Origin: JACRBR01 sp964371355
Lineage (GTDB): Bacteria > Chloroflexota > Dehalococcoidia > DSTF01 > JACRBR01
Length of the DNA stretch: 64,000 nt
Direction: 5' to 3'
Assembly (NCBI GenBank): GCA_964371355.1
Contig: CAYJMG010000004.1
Span: forward strand, 1-64,000
Part shown: piece after piece, positions 50,918 to 60,333 of the stretch
Layout of the letters: every line of letters begins with the position of its first letter
Numbering within the stretch: the first letter of the stretch is position 1
Program-made: the position numbers and the translations under genes
Notes under the pieces: generated by a model
What the model saw: the letters and a program-made list of their open reading frames with translations, nothing else
Told to the model about the DNA's origin: nothing
Database searches by the model: none

Positions 50918-51232
50918 TTACACGCCCTCGAACAGCTCGATCTTCTCGCCCGCCTGGAGCGTCACGATCGCCTTCTTCCAGTCCGGCCTCTTCGATAGCC
51001 CGCGGCCGTACCGCTTTCGCTTGCCCTTCATCACCATCGTGTTCACTTCTTTGACCCGCACGTTGAAGGCAATCTCGACCGCGTCCTTTATCTGCAGCTT
51101 GTTCGCCCGCTGGTCCACCTCGAAGGTGTACTTGTGCGCCACCGCCTCTTGGTGCGGGCTCGCCTGGATCTGTGCCTTCTCCGTGATGAGCGGCCGCAGC
51201 AAGATCCCGTACGCGTTCAGTTGCTTCGGCAT
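50918..51232 (-). CDS. rplW: 50S ribosomal protein L23
   Basis: A 104-residue L23: RPLITEKAQIQAS, EVDQRANKLQIKDAVEIAFN, MVMKGKRKRYGRGLSKRP. Binding platform for trigger factor and SRP at the tunnel exit. Confidence 0.97.
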   Translation of the reverse strand: MPKQLNAYGILLRPLITEKAQIQASPHQEAVAHKYTFEVDQRANKLQIKDAVEIAFNVRVKEVNTMVMKGKRKRYGRGLSKRPDWKKAIVTLQAGEKIELFEGV

Positions 51233-51235
51233 CGC

Positions 51236-51937
51236 CTACGCCTCCGCCTGTGCGCGCTTCGTGGCCGCCTTCGTGGCCGCCTTCGTGGCCGCCTTCGTGG
51301 CCGCCTTCTCGCCACCCCACAGCGCTTCCGCCCCGCGCACCGCCTCCACCGTCATCAGCAGCCCCTGCGATTCCAGCATCGCGCCCACGTTCAGATACGC
51401 CGCCGGCTGGTGGCTCACCCGCGGCAGGTTCCGCACGCTCGTCTTTACGCCCTCGTCCGCGTTCCCCGTTACCACCAGCACCGAGCGCTCGAAGCCCAGC
51501 GCCTTCAGCACCCCGGCCATCTCCTTCGTGCTCGGCTTCGCGACCGCCAGCTCCTTGATCACCCGCAGCGAGCCGTCCGCCGCCTTCGCCGAGAGCACCG
51601 ACCGGATCGCCAGCCGACGCATCTTCTTCGGCAGGTCTTTCTCATAGCTCCGCGGCTTCGGCCCGAAGACGATCCCTCCGTGCCGGTGCTGCGGCGCCGT
51701 GATCGCGCCCTGGCGCGAGTTGCCCGTCCCCTTCTGCTTCCGGATCTTCTTCGTCGACCCGTGTACTTCGCCACGTGTCTTCGTCGAGGCCGTGCCCACT
51801 CGGCGGTTCGCCCGCGTCGCGATCAGCGCCTGGTGCACGACCGGCTCGTTCGGCACGATGCCGAACACCGCCTCATCCACCTCGATGGTCTCGATCTCTT
51901 TGCCTGTCGTGTCGTGCACTGCCAGTTTCATCGCCAC
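51236..51937 (-). CDS. rplD: 50S ribosomal protein L4 with repeated C-terminal tail
   Basis: A 233-residue L4: RRVGTASTKTRGEVHGSTKK and GNSRQGAITAPQHRHGGIVF. The C terminus has four ATKA repeats (KAATKAATKAATKR), encoded by a 12-bp tandem repeat at 51257-51304. Confidence 0.97.
   Translation of the reverse strand: MAMKLAVHDTTGKEIETIEVDEAVFGIVPNEPVVHQALIATRANRRVGTASTKTRGEVHGSTKKIRKQKGTGNSRQGAITAPQHRHGGIVFGPKPRSYEKDLPKKMRRLAIRSVLSAKAADGSLRVIKELAVAKPSTKEMAGVLKALGFERSVLVVTGNADEGVKTSVRNLPRVSHQPAAYLNVGAMLESQGLLMTVEAVRGAEALWGGEKAATKAATKAATKAATKRAQAEA
51257..51304. repeat. 12-bp x 4 tandem repeat inside rplD
   Basis: Four exact units of CTTCGTGGCCGC (plus strand), each adding Ala-Thr-Lys-Ala to the L4 tail. 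Slippage-prone and in frame, so copy number could vary between strains without breaking L4. Confidence 0.9.
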
Positions 51938-52578
51938 TACTTCTTCGCGCTCTTCCGCTGCTTCTTCGCCACGGTCACCGTCACGGTCGCGTTCGTCGCG
52001 CCCGGCACCGCGCCCGCCAGCAACAGCAGCCCCTTCGCCTCGTCCTTCGCGATCACCTTCAGGTTCTTCGCCGTCACCTGGGCCGAGCCCATGTGACCCG
52101 CCATCTTCTGCCCCTTCAGCACGCGCCCCGGCGTCGTGCCCGAACCGATCGACCCCGGCGCCCGGTGCCGGTCCGACTGCCCATGCGTCTTGGGCCCGCC
52201 GTGGAAGCCATGCCGTCGCACGCCGCCGGCGAACCCGCGTCCGCGCGACTTCGCCGTCACGTCCACCAGGTCACCTTCGCTGAACAGCTCGAGCCCGACC
52301 TTGTCGCCGATCGTGTACTCGCCGTCGCCCAGCAGCTTGAACTCCTTCAGCATTTCGAAGTCGCCCAGCTTCTTGAAGTGCCCGCGCATCGGCTTGTTGC
52401 TGCGCTTCTTCGCGCCATACGCCACCTGCACGGCGTCGTACCCTTCCTTCGCGGCCGTCTTCACCTGCATGACGACGACGGGCCCAGCCTCCACAACGGT
52501 CACGGCATGCACCACGCCGTTCTCGTCGAAGACCTGCGTCATCCCCAGCTTCTTGCCGATGAGCCCTTCCAGCGCCAT
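51937..52578 (-). CDS. rplC: 50S ribosomal protein L3
   Basis: A 213-residue L3: LIGKKLGMTQVFDENGVVHA and FAGGVRRHGFHGGPKTHGQS, with RAPGSIGSGTTPGRVLKGQK. Stop overlaps the rplD start by one base. Confidence 0.98.
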   Translation of the reverse strand: MALEGLIGKKLGMTQVFDENGVVHAVTVVEAGPVVVMQVKTAAKEGYDAVQVAYGAKKRSNKPMRGHFKKLGDFEMLKEFKLLGDGEYTIGDKVGLELFSEGDLVDVTAKSRGRGFAGGVRRHGFHGGPKTHGQSDRHRAPGSIGSGTTPGRVLKGQKMAGHMGSAQVTAKNLKVIAKDEAKGLLLLAGAVPGATNATVTVTVAKKQRKSAKK

Positions 52579-52602
52579 TTCTTCTCTATTCCCGATTCCG
52601 TA

Positions 52603-52623
52603 GCGCGGGCCTTCAGCCCGCGC
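52603..52623. repeat. GCGGGC-type palindrome between rplC and rpsJ
   Basis: Arms GCGCGGGC-like / GCCCGCGC around CTTCA, preceded by GTAG; T-rich loop on the plus strand, against the direction of the ribosomal genes. Confidence 0.8.
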
Positions 52624-52659
52624 GGGTTCTCATGTCCGCACGTCTTCCGTGGTCCCTGC

Positions 52660-52968
52660 CTACAACTTGATCTCGATGTCCACGCCCGACGCCAGTTGCA
52701 GCCGCATCAGCGTGTCCACCGTCTTCGACGTCGGCTCCAATATGTCGATCAACCGCTTGTGCGTCCGCACCTCAAACTGCTCCTGCGAGTCCTTGTCGAT
52801 GAACGGCGACCGGATGACGCAGAACTTCTTGATCTCCGTCGGCAGCGGGATTGGACCGGCAACCGCCGCACCCGTCCGCTCCGCCGCCTCGACGATCTGC
52901 GCCGCCGATTGGTCGAGGATACGGTGGTCGAACGCCTTGAGCCGGATCCGGATCTTCTGCCTGGCCAT
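52660..52968 (-). CDS. rpsJ: 30S ribosomal protein S10
   Basis: A 102-residue S10: KIRIRLKAFDHRILDQSAAQ and GPIPLPTEIKKFCVIRSPF. Also a NusG-binding antitermination factor in well-studied bacteria. It follows fusA directly; no tuf gene is in between. Confidence 0.98.
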   Translation of the reverse strand: MARQKIRIRLKAFDHRILDQSAAQIVEAAERTGAAVAGPIPLPTEIKKFCVIRSPFIDKDSQEQFEVRTHKRLIDILEPTSKTVDTLMRLQLASGVDIEIKL

Positions 52969-52995
52969 ACTCGACTGCTTTCTCGCTGGTGTGGC

Positions 52996-53017
52996 ACAGC
53001 CGCCCTCGGCTGTGCGC
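52996..53017. repeat. GCACAGCC/GGCTGTGC palindrome between fusA and rpsJ
   Basis: 8-bp arms around a 6-nt loop (GCCCTC), in the 64-bp fusA-rpsJ gap where tuf often lies. Same family as 13170-13332. Confidence 0.8.
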
Positions 53018-53032
53018 CCACGAACGTCCCTC

Positions 53033-55141
<2,109 letters not shown>

Positions 55142-55231
55142 GCCTTAGGTTCTTCGCTCCACCCAGAGGTCGCCTGATCGCGCGTCCCCTTCGCTCGTCC
55201 TCAGTCCGGTCGCGGCGCGGTCAGCTCGGCT

Positions 55232-55270
55232 TCTCGTTCTCGCGTCTCGCTTCTCGCCTCCCGCTTCCTC
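55232..55270. repeat. Heptad tandem array 10
   Basis: About five units around TCTCGCT (for example CTCGCTT, CTCGCCT, CCCGCTT), period 7 with one 6-bp step, in the 201-bp fusA-rpsG gap. The rest of that gap shows no gene. Confidence 0.6.
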
Positions 55271-55342
55271 CCCGGCAAGATGAACCGCCGGTGATGCCCC
55301 ATCGCCGGCGGCGATCCGCTCGAAAGCGGCGCTTCTAACCCC

Positions 55343-55813
55343 TTACCACCGATAGTGGACGAACGCCCGGTTCGCCTCAGCCATGCGGTGTGTATCTTCC
55401 CGCTTCTTGATCGTCGCGCCCTGGCCCGTCGCCGCGTCCTGGAACTCCGCCGCCAGCCGCTCCGCCATCGAACGTCCACCGCGCGACCGCGCCGAGTTCA
55501 GCAGCCACCGGATCGCCAGCGCCGTGCGCCGCTCCGCCCGGATGTCCACCGGCACCTGGTACGTCGCGCCACCCACGCGTCGCGGCTTCACTTCGATGGT
55601 CGGCGTCGCGTTCCGCAGCGCCTGGTCGAACGTGTCGATCGCCGGCCGCCGCGTGGTCTCCTCCACCTTCGCCAGCGCGTCGTACATGATGCGCTCGGCC
55701 GTACTCTTCTTGCCGCGCTCCATGATCTTGTTCGTGAACATGGTCACGGTGCGGCTGCCGTACTTCATGTCCGGCAGAATCTCTCGCTTGAACTTCCTGG
55801 CTCGTCGCGGCAT
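55343..55813 (-). CDS. rpsG: 30S ribosomal protein S7
   Basis: A 156-residue S7: MPRRARKFKREILPDMKYGS, RVGGATYQVPVDIRAERR and MAEANRAFVHYRW at the end. In E. coli S7 represses the str operon. Confidence 0.98.
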   Translation of the reverse strand: MPRRARKFKREILPDMKYGSRTVTMFTNKIMERGKKSTAERIMYDALAKVEETTRRPAIDTFDQALRNATPTIEVKPRRVGGATYQVPVDIRAERRTALAIRWLLNSARSRGGRSMAERLAAEFQDAATGQGATIKKREDTHRMAEANRAFVHYRW

Positions 55814-55857
55814 CTCGTTACCTACTCACTGACCCGTTCGGATCCCGTACCCCGTAC

Positions 55858-55931
55858 GGACAGGTCTTTAGACCTGTCCTCACTGTCATCACTAATAGCT
55901 AAGAGCTAGCAGCTAACGGCTACCAGCTCCT
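55858..55931. repeat. GGACAGGTC palindrome and heptad array 11 between rpsL and rpsG
   Basis: 55858-55879 has 9-bp arms GGACAGGTC / GACCTGTCC around TTTA; a 31-bp identical copy (55851-55881) exists at 57023-57053. 55897-55931 holds five 7-bp units (AGCTAAG, AGCTAGC, AGCTAAC, GGCTACC, AGCTCCT), the last touching the rpsL stop codon. The two layers lie side by side here. Confidence 0.75.
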
Positions 55932-56340
55932 ACGCCCTCCGCGTCCCGTACTTGCTTCGCCCGCGCTTCCGGTTCGCCACACCCTGCGCGTCCAGCGCAC
56001 CACGAATGATGTGGTACCGCACGCCCGGCAGATCCTTCACGCGTCCACCACGGATCAGCACAACCGAGTGCTCCTGCAGCGAGTGCCCCTCACCCGGAAT
56101 GTATGCCGTCACTTCGATGCCGTTCGTCAGTCGCACGCGCGCGATCTTGCGCAGCGCCGAGTTCGGCTTCTTCGGCGTCATCGTGCGCACCTGCGTGCAC
56201 ACACCGCGCTTCTGCGGCGACCCTTTCCCGCGCACCGTCCGGTTCTTCAACGAGTTGAAGGTGAAACGGAGCGCCGGCGCCTTCGTCTTCTTGATGGCCT
56301 TCTTCCGGCCTTTGCGCACGAGTTGACTGATCGTCGGCAC
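55930..56340 (-). CDS. rpsL: 30S ribosomal protein S12
   Basis: A 136-residue S12: MPTISQLVRKGRKKAIKK, VCTQVRTMTPKKPNSALRK (with the streptomycin-region KPNSALRK) and GVRYHIIRGALDAQGV. Starts with GTG 56340, AGAGGAG 7 bp upstream. First gene of the cluster, about 240 bp after the promoter. Confidence 0.98.
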   Translation of the reverse strand: MPTISQLVRKGRKKAIKKTKAPALRFTFNSLKNRTVRGKGSPQKRGVCTQVRTMTPKKPNSALRKIARVRLTNGIEVTAYIPGEGHSLQEHSVVLIRGGRVKDLPGVRYHIIRGALDAQGVANRKRGRSKYGTRRA

Positions 56341-56595
56341 GCCGACTCTCCTCTTATGGCGCCCGCGACGCCTCTACACGCTGACCCGCCGGTGAATCTC
56401 GCCAGATTCGACGGCACCGCCCTGTTTCTGGGCGCACGAAAGGCCGGCAAGCCTTATTACTGAGCCAGTCCGGCGTGCCCGCTCACCCTTTCGGGCTTCG
56501 GTCACCTGTGCCGGCCGTTGTCACTTTGGGGTCTTCCGACCTGTTTGTGAAGCTGGCGTTATGATGCGCCCCGAACCTGCCGGACGCAGCAACCA

Positions 56596-56624
56596 ATCCT
56601 ATCGGCGCCCCGAGAAAGTGTCAA
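56596..56624 (-). promoter_or_regulatory. Sigma-70-type promoter of the ribosomal cluster
   Basis: Minus strand: -35 TTGACA (56619-56624, perfect consensus), 17-bp spacer, -10 TAGGAT (56596-56601, 4 of 6). Predicted start near 56589, giving a leader of roughly 250 nt before rpsL, long enough for autoregulation by S7 or S12. It is the best promoter match in the window. Confidence 0.75.
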
Positions 56625-57332
56625 GGAATCTGTAACCCCACCGCGTCGGTCCCGTCAACGCCACGCGCACCCGTGTGGCACAGCCGCCCCCGGCTGTGAA
56701 AAGGGGTGACCCCGACCAAGTGGCACAGCCGGCCCGGCTGTGCCAAAGCAGTGACACGACCATGCGCCACAGCCGCCCCGAAACCGTGCCCGAAATCCCA
56801 CGAAAGTGATCCGGCCCGCTTGGAGATCCCGCCCTCGCTCACGCATCATCGCCCCGGACCCCTTTGGCCCTATGTCGAACGCCACCCGGCGCCGCCGACC
56901 TACAGCCGGCGAACACCAACCACCGCCCACCAACCGAATCCGAGGTGACACATGACGAATCTGGCTCTCGCTCAAGAAGCCCAACCCAGAGACGCTTCAT
57001 CGGCCCGATCGCCGATCCACCACCCGTACGGACAGGTCTTTAGACCTGTCCTCGGCAGCTTTAGCACGACGCCAGCAGACCCAGCCGGCGTGCTCCCCGC
57101 TTTCGTCCACACGAGCCGCCGCCCGCCCGACATCGAAATCCGCCGAGCATTTCCCCGGCCTGCCCGCCCCACGACTCGCCACCACCGCACACTACCCCGC
57201 CACGCCGCCACCCTGCGAAACATGCAATTCTGCAAAACAAATTCACCCCGTCCCGAACCAGACCACCCCCGCCAACCTCTGCGAATTCCGCAGCACACAC
57301 CTCCGCCGACGCCAAGGACCGGCCTTGACCGG
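56625..57332. other. Intergenic region without a convincing gene
   Basis: About 700 bp between the str promoter and the lexA repeats. It holds CACAGCC/GGCTGTG palindromes at 56679-56698 and 56722-56744 and the second GGACAGGTC palindrome (57030-57051). The frames here lack gene-like composition. A stretch near 57220-57246 is notably A-rich. No tRNA or other RNA gene was seen. Confidence 0.6.
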
Positions 57333-57428
57333 CTGACAGGCTGACAGGCTGACAGGCTGACCGGCTGACCGGCTGACGGGCTGACCGGCTGACGCGCTGA
57401 CAGGCTGACCGGCTGACGCGCTGACGGG
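57333..57428. repeat. 8-bp x 12 tandem array upstream of lexA
   Basis: Twelve in-phase units of CTGACNGG: CTGACAGG x4, CTGACCGG x4, CTGACGGG x2, CTGACGCG x2. It ends 9 bp before the lexA -35 box, and the TTGACA itself resembles a unit (CTTGACA). A degenerate unit (CTTGACCGG) precedes it. Confidence 0.92.
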
Positions 57429-57437
57429 CCCTCGGGC

Positions 57438-57467
57438 TTGACATCTTCCGCCCACACCCCGTACTCT
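57438..57467 (+). promoter_or_regulatory. lexA promoter
   Basis: -35 TTGACA at 57438-57443, 18-bp spacer, -10 TACTCT at 57462-57467 (3 of 6, with the key first T, A and last T). The predicted start falls on the SOS box just downstream. Confidence 0.6.
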
Positions 57468-57473
57468 CACGCT

Positions 57474-57487
57474 AGAACAGGCGTTTG
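57474..57487 (+). promoter_or_regulatory. SOS (LexA) box of lexA
   Basis: AGAACAGGCGTTTG matches the Gram-positive-type consensus CGAACRNRYGTTYG at 13 of 14 positions. It overlaps the predicted transcription start of lexA, so LexA would repress itself. Confidence 0.75.
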
Positions 57488-57549
57488 AAACATACGGTTG
57501 GCGGATTATGATCATCCACCGCTCTCGCCTGGAGGAAGGAGTCGGGCAC

Positions 57550-58182
57550 ATGAAGGGTCTGTCTGCGAAGCAGCAGGGCATCCTCAAGTTCATGCGGGAG
57601 TTCATCGACGAACGCGACTACCCGCCCAGCATCCGCGACATCCAGGTCGGGTGCGACATCAGCTCGACGTCCGTGGTCGACTACAACCTCAAGGCGCTCG
57701 AACAGAAGGGCTTCATCCGCCGCGACCGCGAGGTCTCACGCGGCATCGAAGTTCTCGATGGCGGCCGCCGTCGCTCTCGCACGGTCCCGGTGCCCATTAT
57801 CGGTACCATCGCCGCCGGCCAGCCCATCCCCGTCCCCTCCCCCGACAACGTCGACTTCGACAACGTCTTCGAGGCCACCGACGACATGACCCGCGGCCGC
57901 GACAACGTCTTCGCGCTCAGGGTCCGCGGCACGTCGATGATCGACGCCCTTGTGAACGACGGCGATATCGTCATTCTCGAGCAGGCCTCCAGCGCCGACG
58001 ACGGCGATATGGTCGCCGCCTGGCTGAAGAAGGAAAACGAGGCCACCCTCAAGAAGTTCTATCGCGAGGGCGACCGCATCCGCCTCCAGCCTGCAAACAG
58101 CACGATGAAGCCCATCTTCACCTCGGCCGATAACGTCGAGATTCAGGGGAAGGTGCTCGCCACAGTCGGCCGCCGCGACTGA
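57550..58182 (+). CDS. lexA: LexA repressor
   Basis: A 210-residue LexA. N-terminal winged HTH (residues 1-65: LSAKQQGILKFMREFIDERD), cleavage site Ala89-Gly90 (TIAAGQPI), catalytic Ser129 (RGTSMIDALVNDGD) and Lys168 (EATLKKFY). It represses DNA-repair genes and self-cleaves on RecA filaments. ATG 57550 has GGAGGAAGGAG upstream; a start at 57508 is possible but lacks homology. A GCGGGC palindrome lies 8 bp after the stop. Confidence 0.96.
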   Translation: MKGLSAKQQGILKFMREFIDERDYPPSIRDIQVGCDISSTSVVDYNLKALEQKGFIRRDREVSRGIEVLDGGRRRSRTVPVPIIGTIAAGQPIPVPSPDNVDFDNVFEATDDMTRGRDNVFALRVRGTSMIDALVNDGDIVILEQASSADDGDMVAAWLKKENEATLKKFYREGDRIRLQPANSTMKPIFTSADNVEIQGKVLATVGRRD

Positions 58183-58189
58183 CCACGCA

Positions 58190-58210
58190 GCGCGGGCTTT
58201 CAGCCCGCGC
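58190..58210. repeat. GCGGGC-TTTCA-GCCCGC palindrome after lexA
   Basis: Perfect 8-bp arms GCGCGGGC / GCCCGCGC. It starts 7 bp after the lexA stop, where a terminator is expected, but no T tract follows. Confidence 0.85.
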
Positions 58211-58274
58211 TCAGGCGCGCGCCCGCGCCAAGTGGCAGGCGATCCCGCCCCGGTTCGCGCTACGATCTCGCGGT

Positions 58275-59252
58275 ATGGAAAGCGTCCTCGAGATCCGGGA
58301 TCTCCGCACCTACTACCACGAGCCCGACCGCACTGTGAAGGCGGTCGATGGCGTCAGCCTCGCGCTCGAGTCCGGGCGCGTCCTCTGCGTCGTCGGTGAA
58401 AGCGGCTGCGGCAAGACCACGCTCGCGCTTTCCGTCCTGGGCCTCCTCCCCCAGAACGGCCGCGCTTCCGGCCACGTCCTCTTCGAGGGCCAGGACCTCC
58501 TCGCCCTCTCCAGCGATGTGCTCCGTGCTATCCGGGGCCGCCGCATCTCCATGATCTTCCAGGATCCCGTTGGCGGCCTGAACCCCGTCCTCCCCATCGG
58601 CGACCAGGTCGGCGAGATCATTCGCACTCACCTCCGCATTTCGAAACACGAAGCCCGCCGCATGACCCTGCAGGCCCTCGCATCCCAACGCATACCCGCG
58701 CCCGACCGAATCGCCGCCTCCTATCCCTTCCAGCTTTCCGGCGGCATGTGCCAGCGCGTGATGATCGCCATCGCAACCGTCCTCCAGCCCGCCGTCATCA
58801 TCGCCGACGAGCCCACGTCCTCGCTCGACGTCACCATGCAGGCGGCCATCCTCCAAGAACTCGACGATCTGCGCACTTCGACCGGAATGGGGCTGCTCCT
58901 CATTACCCACGACCTCGGCGTCGTTGCCAGCATCGCCGACGATGTCGCGGTGATGTACGCGGGGCGCATTGTGGAGCATGGTCCCGCGTCCGGCGTCTTC
59001 AACCGGCCCCGGCATCCCTATACTGCCGCTCTCATGGCCGCACGCCCGCGTCTTGACGATCCCGGCCGCCGGCTGACGCAGATAAAGGGCGCCTCGCCCG
59101 ACCTCGCCGCGCTCACCGGCGCGTGTGCGTTCCTCCCTCGCTGCACGAAGGCCCTCAGTCAGTGTCGCGACGATGCCTGGCCGGACTTGCGCGAGCAGGT
59201 GCCGTCCCACGCGACCGCCTGCTACAACCCCGTCTACTACGCGCGAGACTAG
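58275..59252 (+). CDS. Peptide-type ABC transporter ATP-binding protein (DppD/OppD-like)
   Basis: A 325-residue ATPase: Walker A GESGCGKTT, Q-loop FQDPVGGLNPV, signature LSGGMCQRVMIA, Walker B VIIADEPTSSLD. The C-terminal oligopeptide-transporter region has Cys residues (GACAFLPRCTKALSQCRD, ATACYNP), matching the 4Fe-4S site reported for DppD-type proteins. No permease, binding protein or DppF partner is adjacent, so it is orphan here. Start ATG 58275. Converges with holA (4-bp overlap). Confidence 0.9.
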   Translation: MESVLEIRDLRTYYHEPDRTVKAVDGVSLALESGRVLCVVGESGCGKTTLALSVLGLLPQNGRASGHVLFEGQDLLALSSDVLRAIRGRRISMIFQDPVGGLNPVLPIGDQVGEIIRTHLRISKHEARRMTLQALASQRIPAPDRIAASYPFQLSGGMCQRVMIAIATVLQPAVIIADEPTSSLDVTMQAAILQELDDLRTSTGMGLLLITHDLGVVASIADDVAVMYAGRIVEHGPASGVFNRPRHPYTAALMAARPRLDDPGRRLTQIKGASPDLAALTGACAFLPRCTKALSQCRDDAWPDLREQVPSHATACYNPVYYARD

Positions 59253-60292
59253 CGGCTGTGAGCCGGTCGAGCGGATGTGGAACCGCGCGGTGCAAGCGCG
59301 CACAGTTCATGGACGACCAGTTGCAGCGACGATTCGTCGTCCTGCAACCCACGCTTCACACTCAGGTCGGCATCCACCAGCAGCGCATACGCCCGCCGCA
59401 GGTCAGCCCACGAGTAGCGGCTGGCCAGGGCGCTGACGTTCCCGATCTTCCACTCAGGCACACCCGACGCTCGGCTCGTCTCCCCGTCAGGCGCTCGGCG
59501 TTCCCGCAGCTCCTTCACGATCGCAAGCTGCCGGTACTGGCGCGCCACCAGCGACGACAGCAGCGGCGCCGGCTCCCCTTCCAGCAGCAGCCGGCCCAGC
59601 GCGTCGATCGCCGTGCGCTCATTCCCCGCTACGATCGCGTCCGTCAAGTCCCAGAGTTTCGTCTCGCGCGCCTGGGCCACGATCTCGCGGACCGCCCCAT
59701 CGTCCACGACTTCGCCGGCAGCGTACGACTCCAACTTGTTGAGTTCGTTGTACATCGCCCACAGGTCGGCCCCCACGGCTTCCACCAGCACACGCATCGC
59801 CGCTTCACTCAGTCGCAGGTCCCGTCCCTTCAGCTCGTCCTTCAGCCAGCCCACCAACTCGCGCTCCTTGATCGGCTGATACTCGGTGGTCTGCGCGATG
59901 GGCGCGAAGACCGTGAACGCGGCATTCTTTCGCTCAAGTTCCGCCTCCAGGAACACCAGCGTGGTGGTCTCCGGCATTTGCGCCCGGTCGCTCAACTGCC
60001 CCGCGACCGCGCGCCACGCCTCGAGTGGATCGTCCGCCTTGGGCTTTCTCCCCCTGCCACTACGCGCGGAGCCCAGCGCCGCGACCAGCCCTTCCACGAT
60101 GACGAGCCGAGCCGGCGCCAGAAACGGCACCGCTGTCGCGTGCTGCAGGAGCTCGAGCGGCGTGATCTTAGCGCCGTCCAACACGACCGTATTGCTCTCC
60201 AGCATGCCGTCCGGCGTCACCAGCCGCGCGCGAATCGCCTCGAGCGCCCGCCGCGACTGGAACGTGTCCTTACCGTGGAGCAGATAGATCAT
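59249..60292 (-). CDS. holA: DNA polymerase III delta subunit
   Basis: A 347-residue delta subunit: MIYLLHGKDTFQSRRAL at the start, ARLVIVEGLVAALGS, KERELVGWLKDELKGRDLRL and the C-terminal LSSLVARQYRQLAIVKEL. It opens the beta clamp in the clamp loader. ATG 60292 chosen; the longer upstream frame overlaps mgtE. The stop overlaps the convergent ABC gene. Confidence 0.93.
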   Translation of the reverse strand: MIYLLHGKDTFQSRRALEAIRARLVTPDGMLESNTVVLDGAKITPLELLQHATAVPFLAPARLVIVEGLVAALGSARSGRGRKPKADDPLEAWRAVAGQLSDRAQMPETTTLVFLEAELERKNAAFTVFAPIAQTTEYQPIKERELVGWLKDELKGRDLRLSEAAMRVLVEAVGADLWAMYNELNKLESYAAGEVVDDGAVREIVAQARETKLWDLTDAIVAGNERTAIDALGRLLLEGEPAPLLSSLVARQYRQLAIVKELRERRAPDGETSRASGVPEWKIGNVSALASRYSWADLRRAYALLVDADLSVKRGLQDDESSLQLVVHELCALAPRGSTSARPAHSR

Positions 60293-60333
60293 CGCTCGGC
60301 ATTGTATCGACGGGCGCGTGATACGGGGCCCGC

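Noticed and set aside
57217..57246. A-rich stretch with a frame reading MQFCKTN
   Set aside because: It resembles repeat-type sequence seen in other bacteria, but only one copy is in this window, so no repeat claim is made.
56952..57344. 130-codon plus-strand frame before lexA
   Set aside because: It starts near a GAGG site but runs through a palindrome shared with 55851-55881 and an A-rich repeat-like stretch. The composition is low-complexity Pro/Arg and no family is recognised.
57333..57428. Possible replication-origin iterons
   Set aside because: The 8-bp units are too short and abut the lexA promoter; there is no dnaA, dnaN or rep gene nearby.
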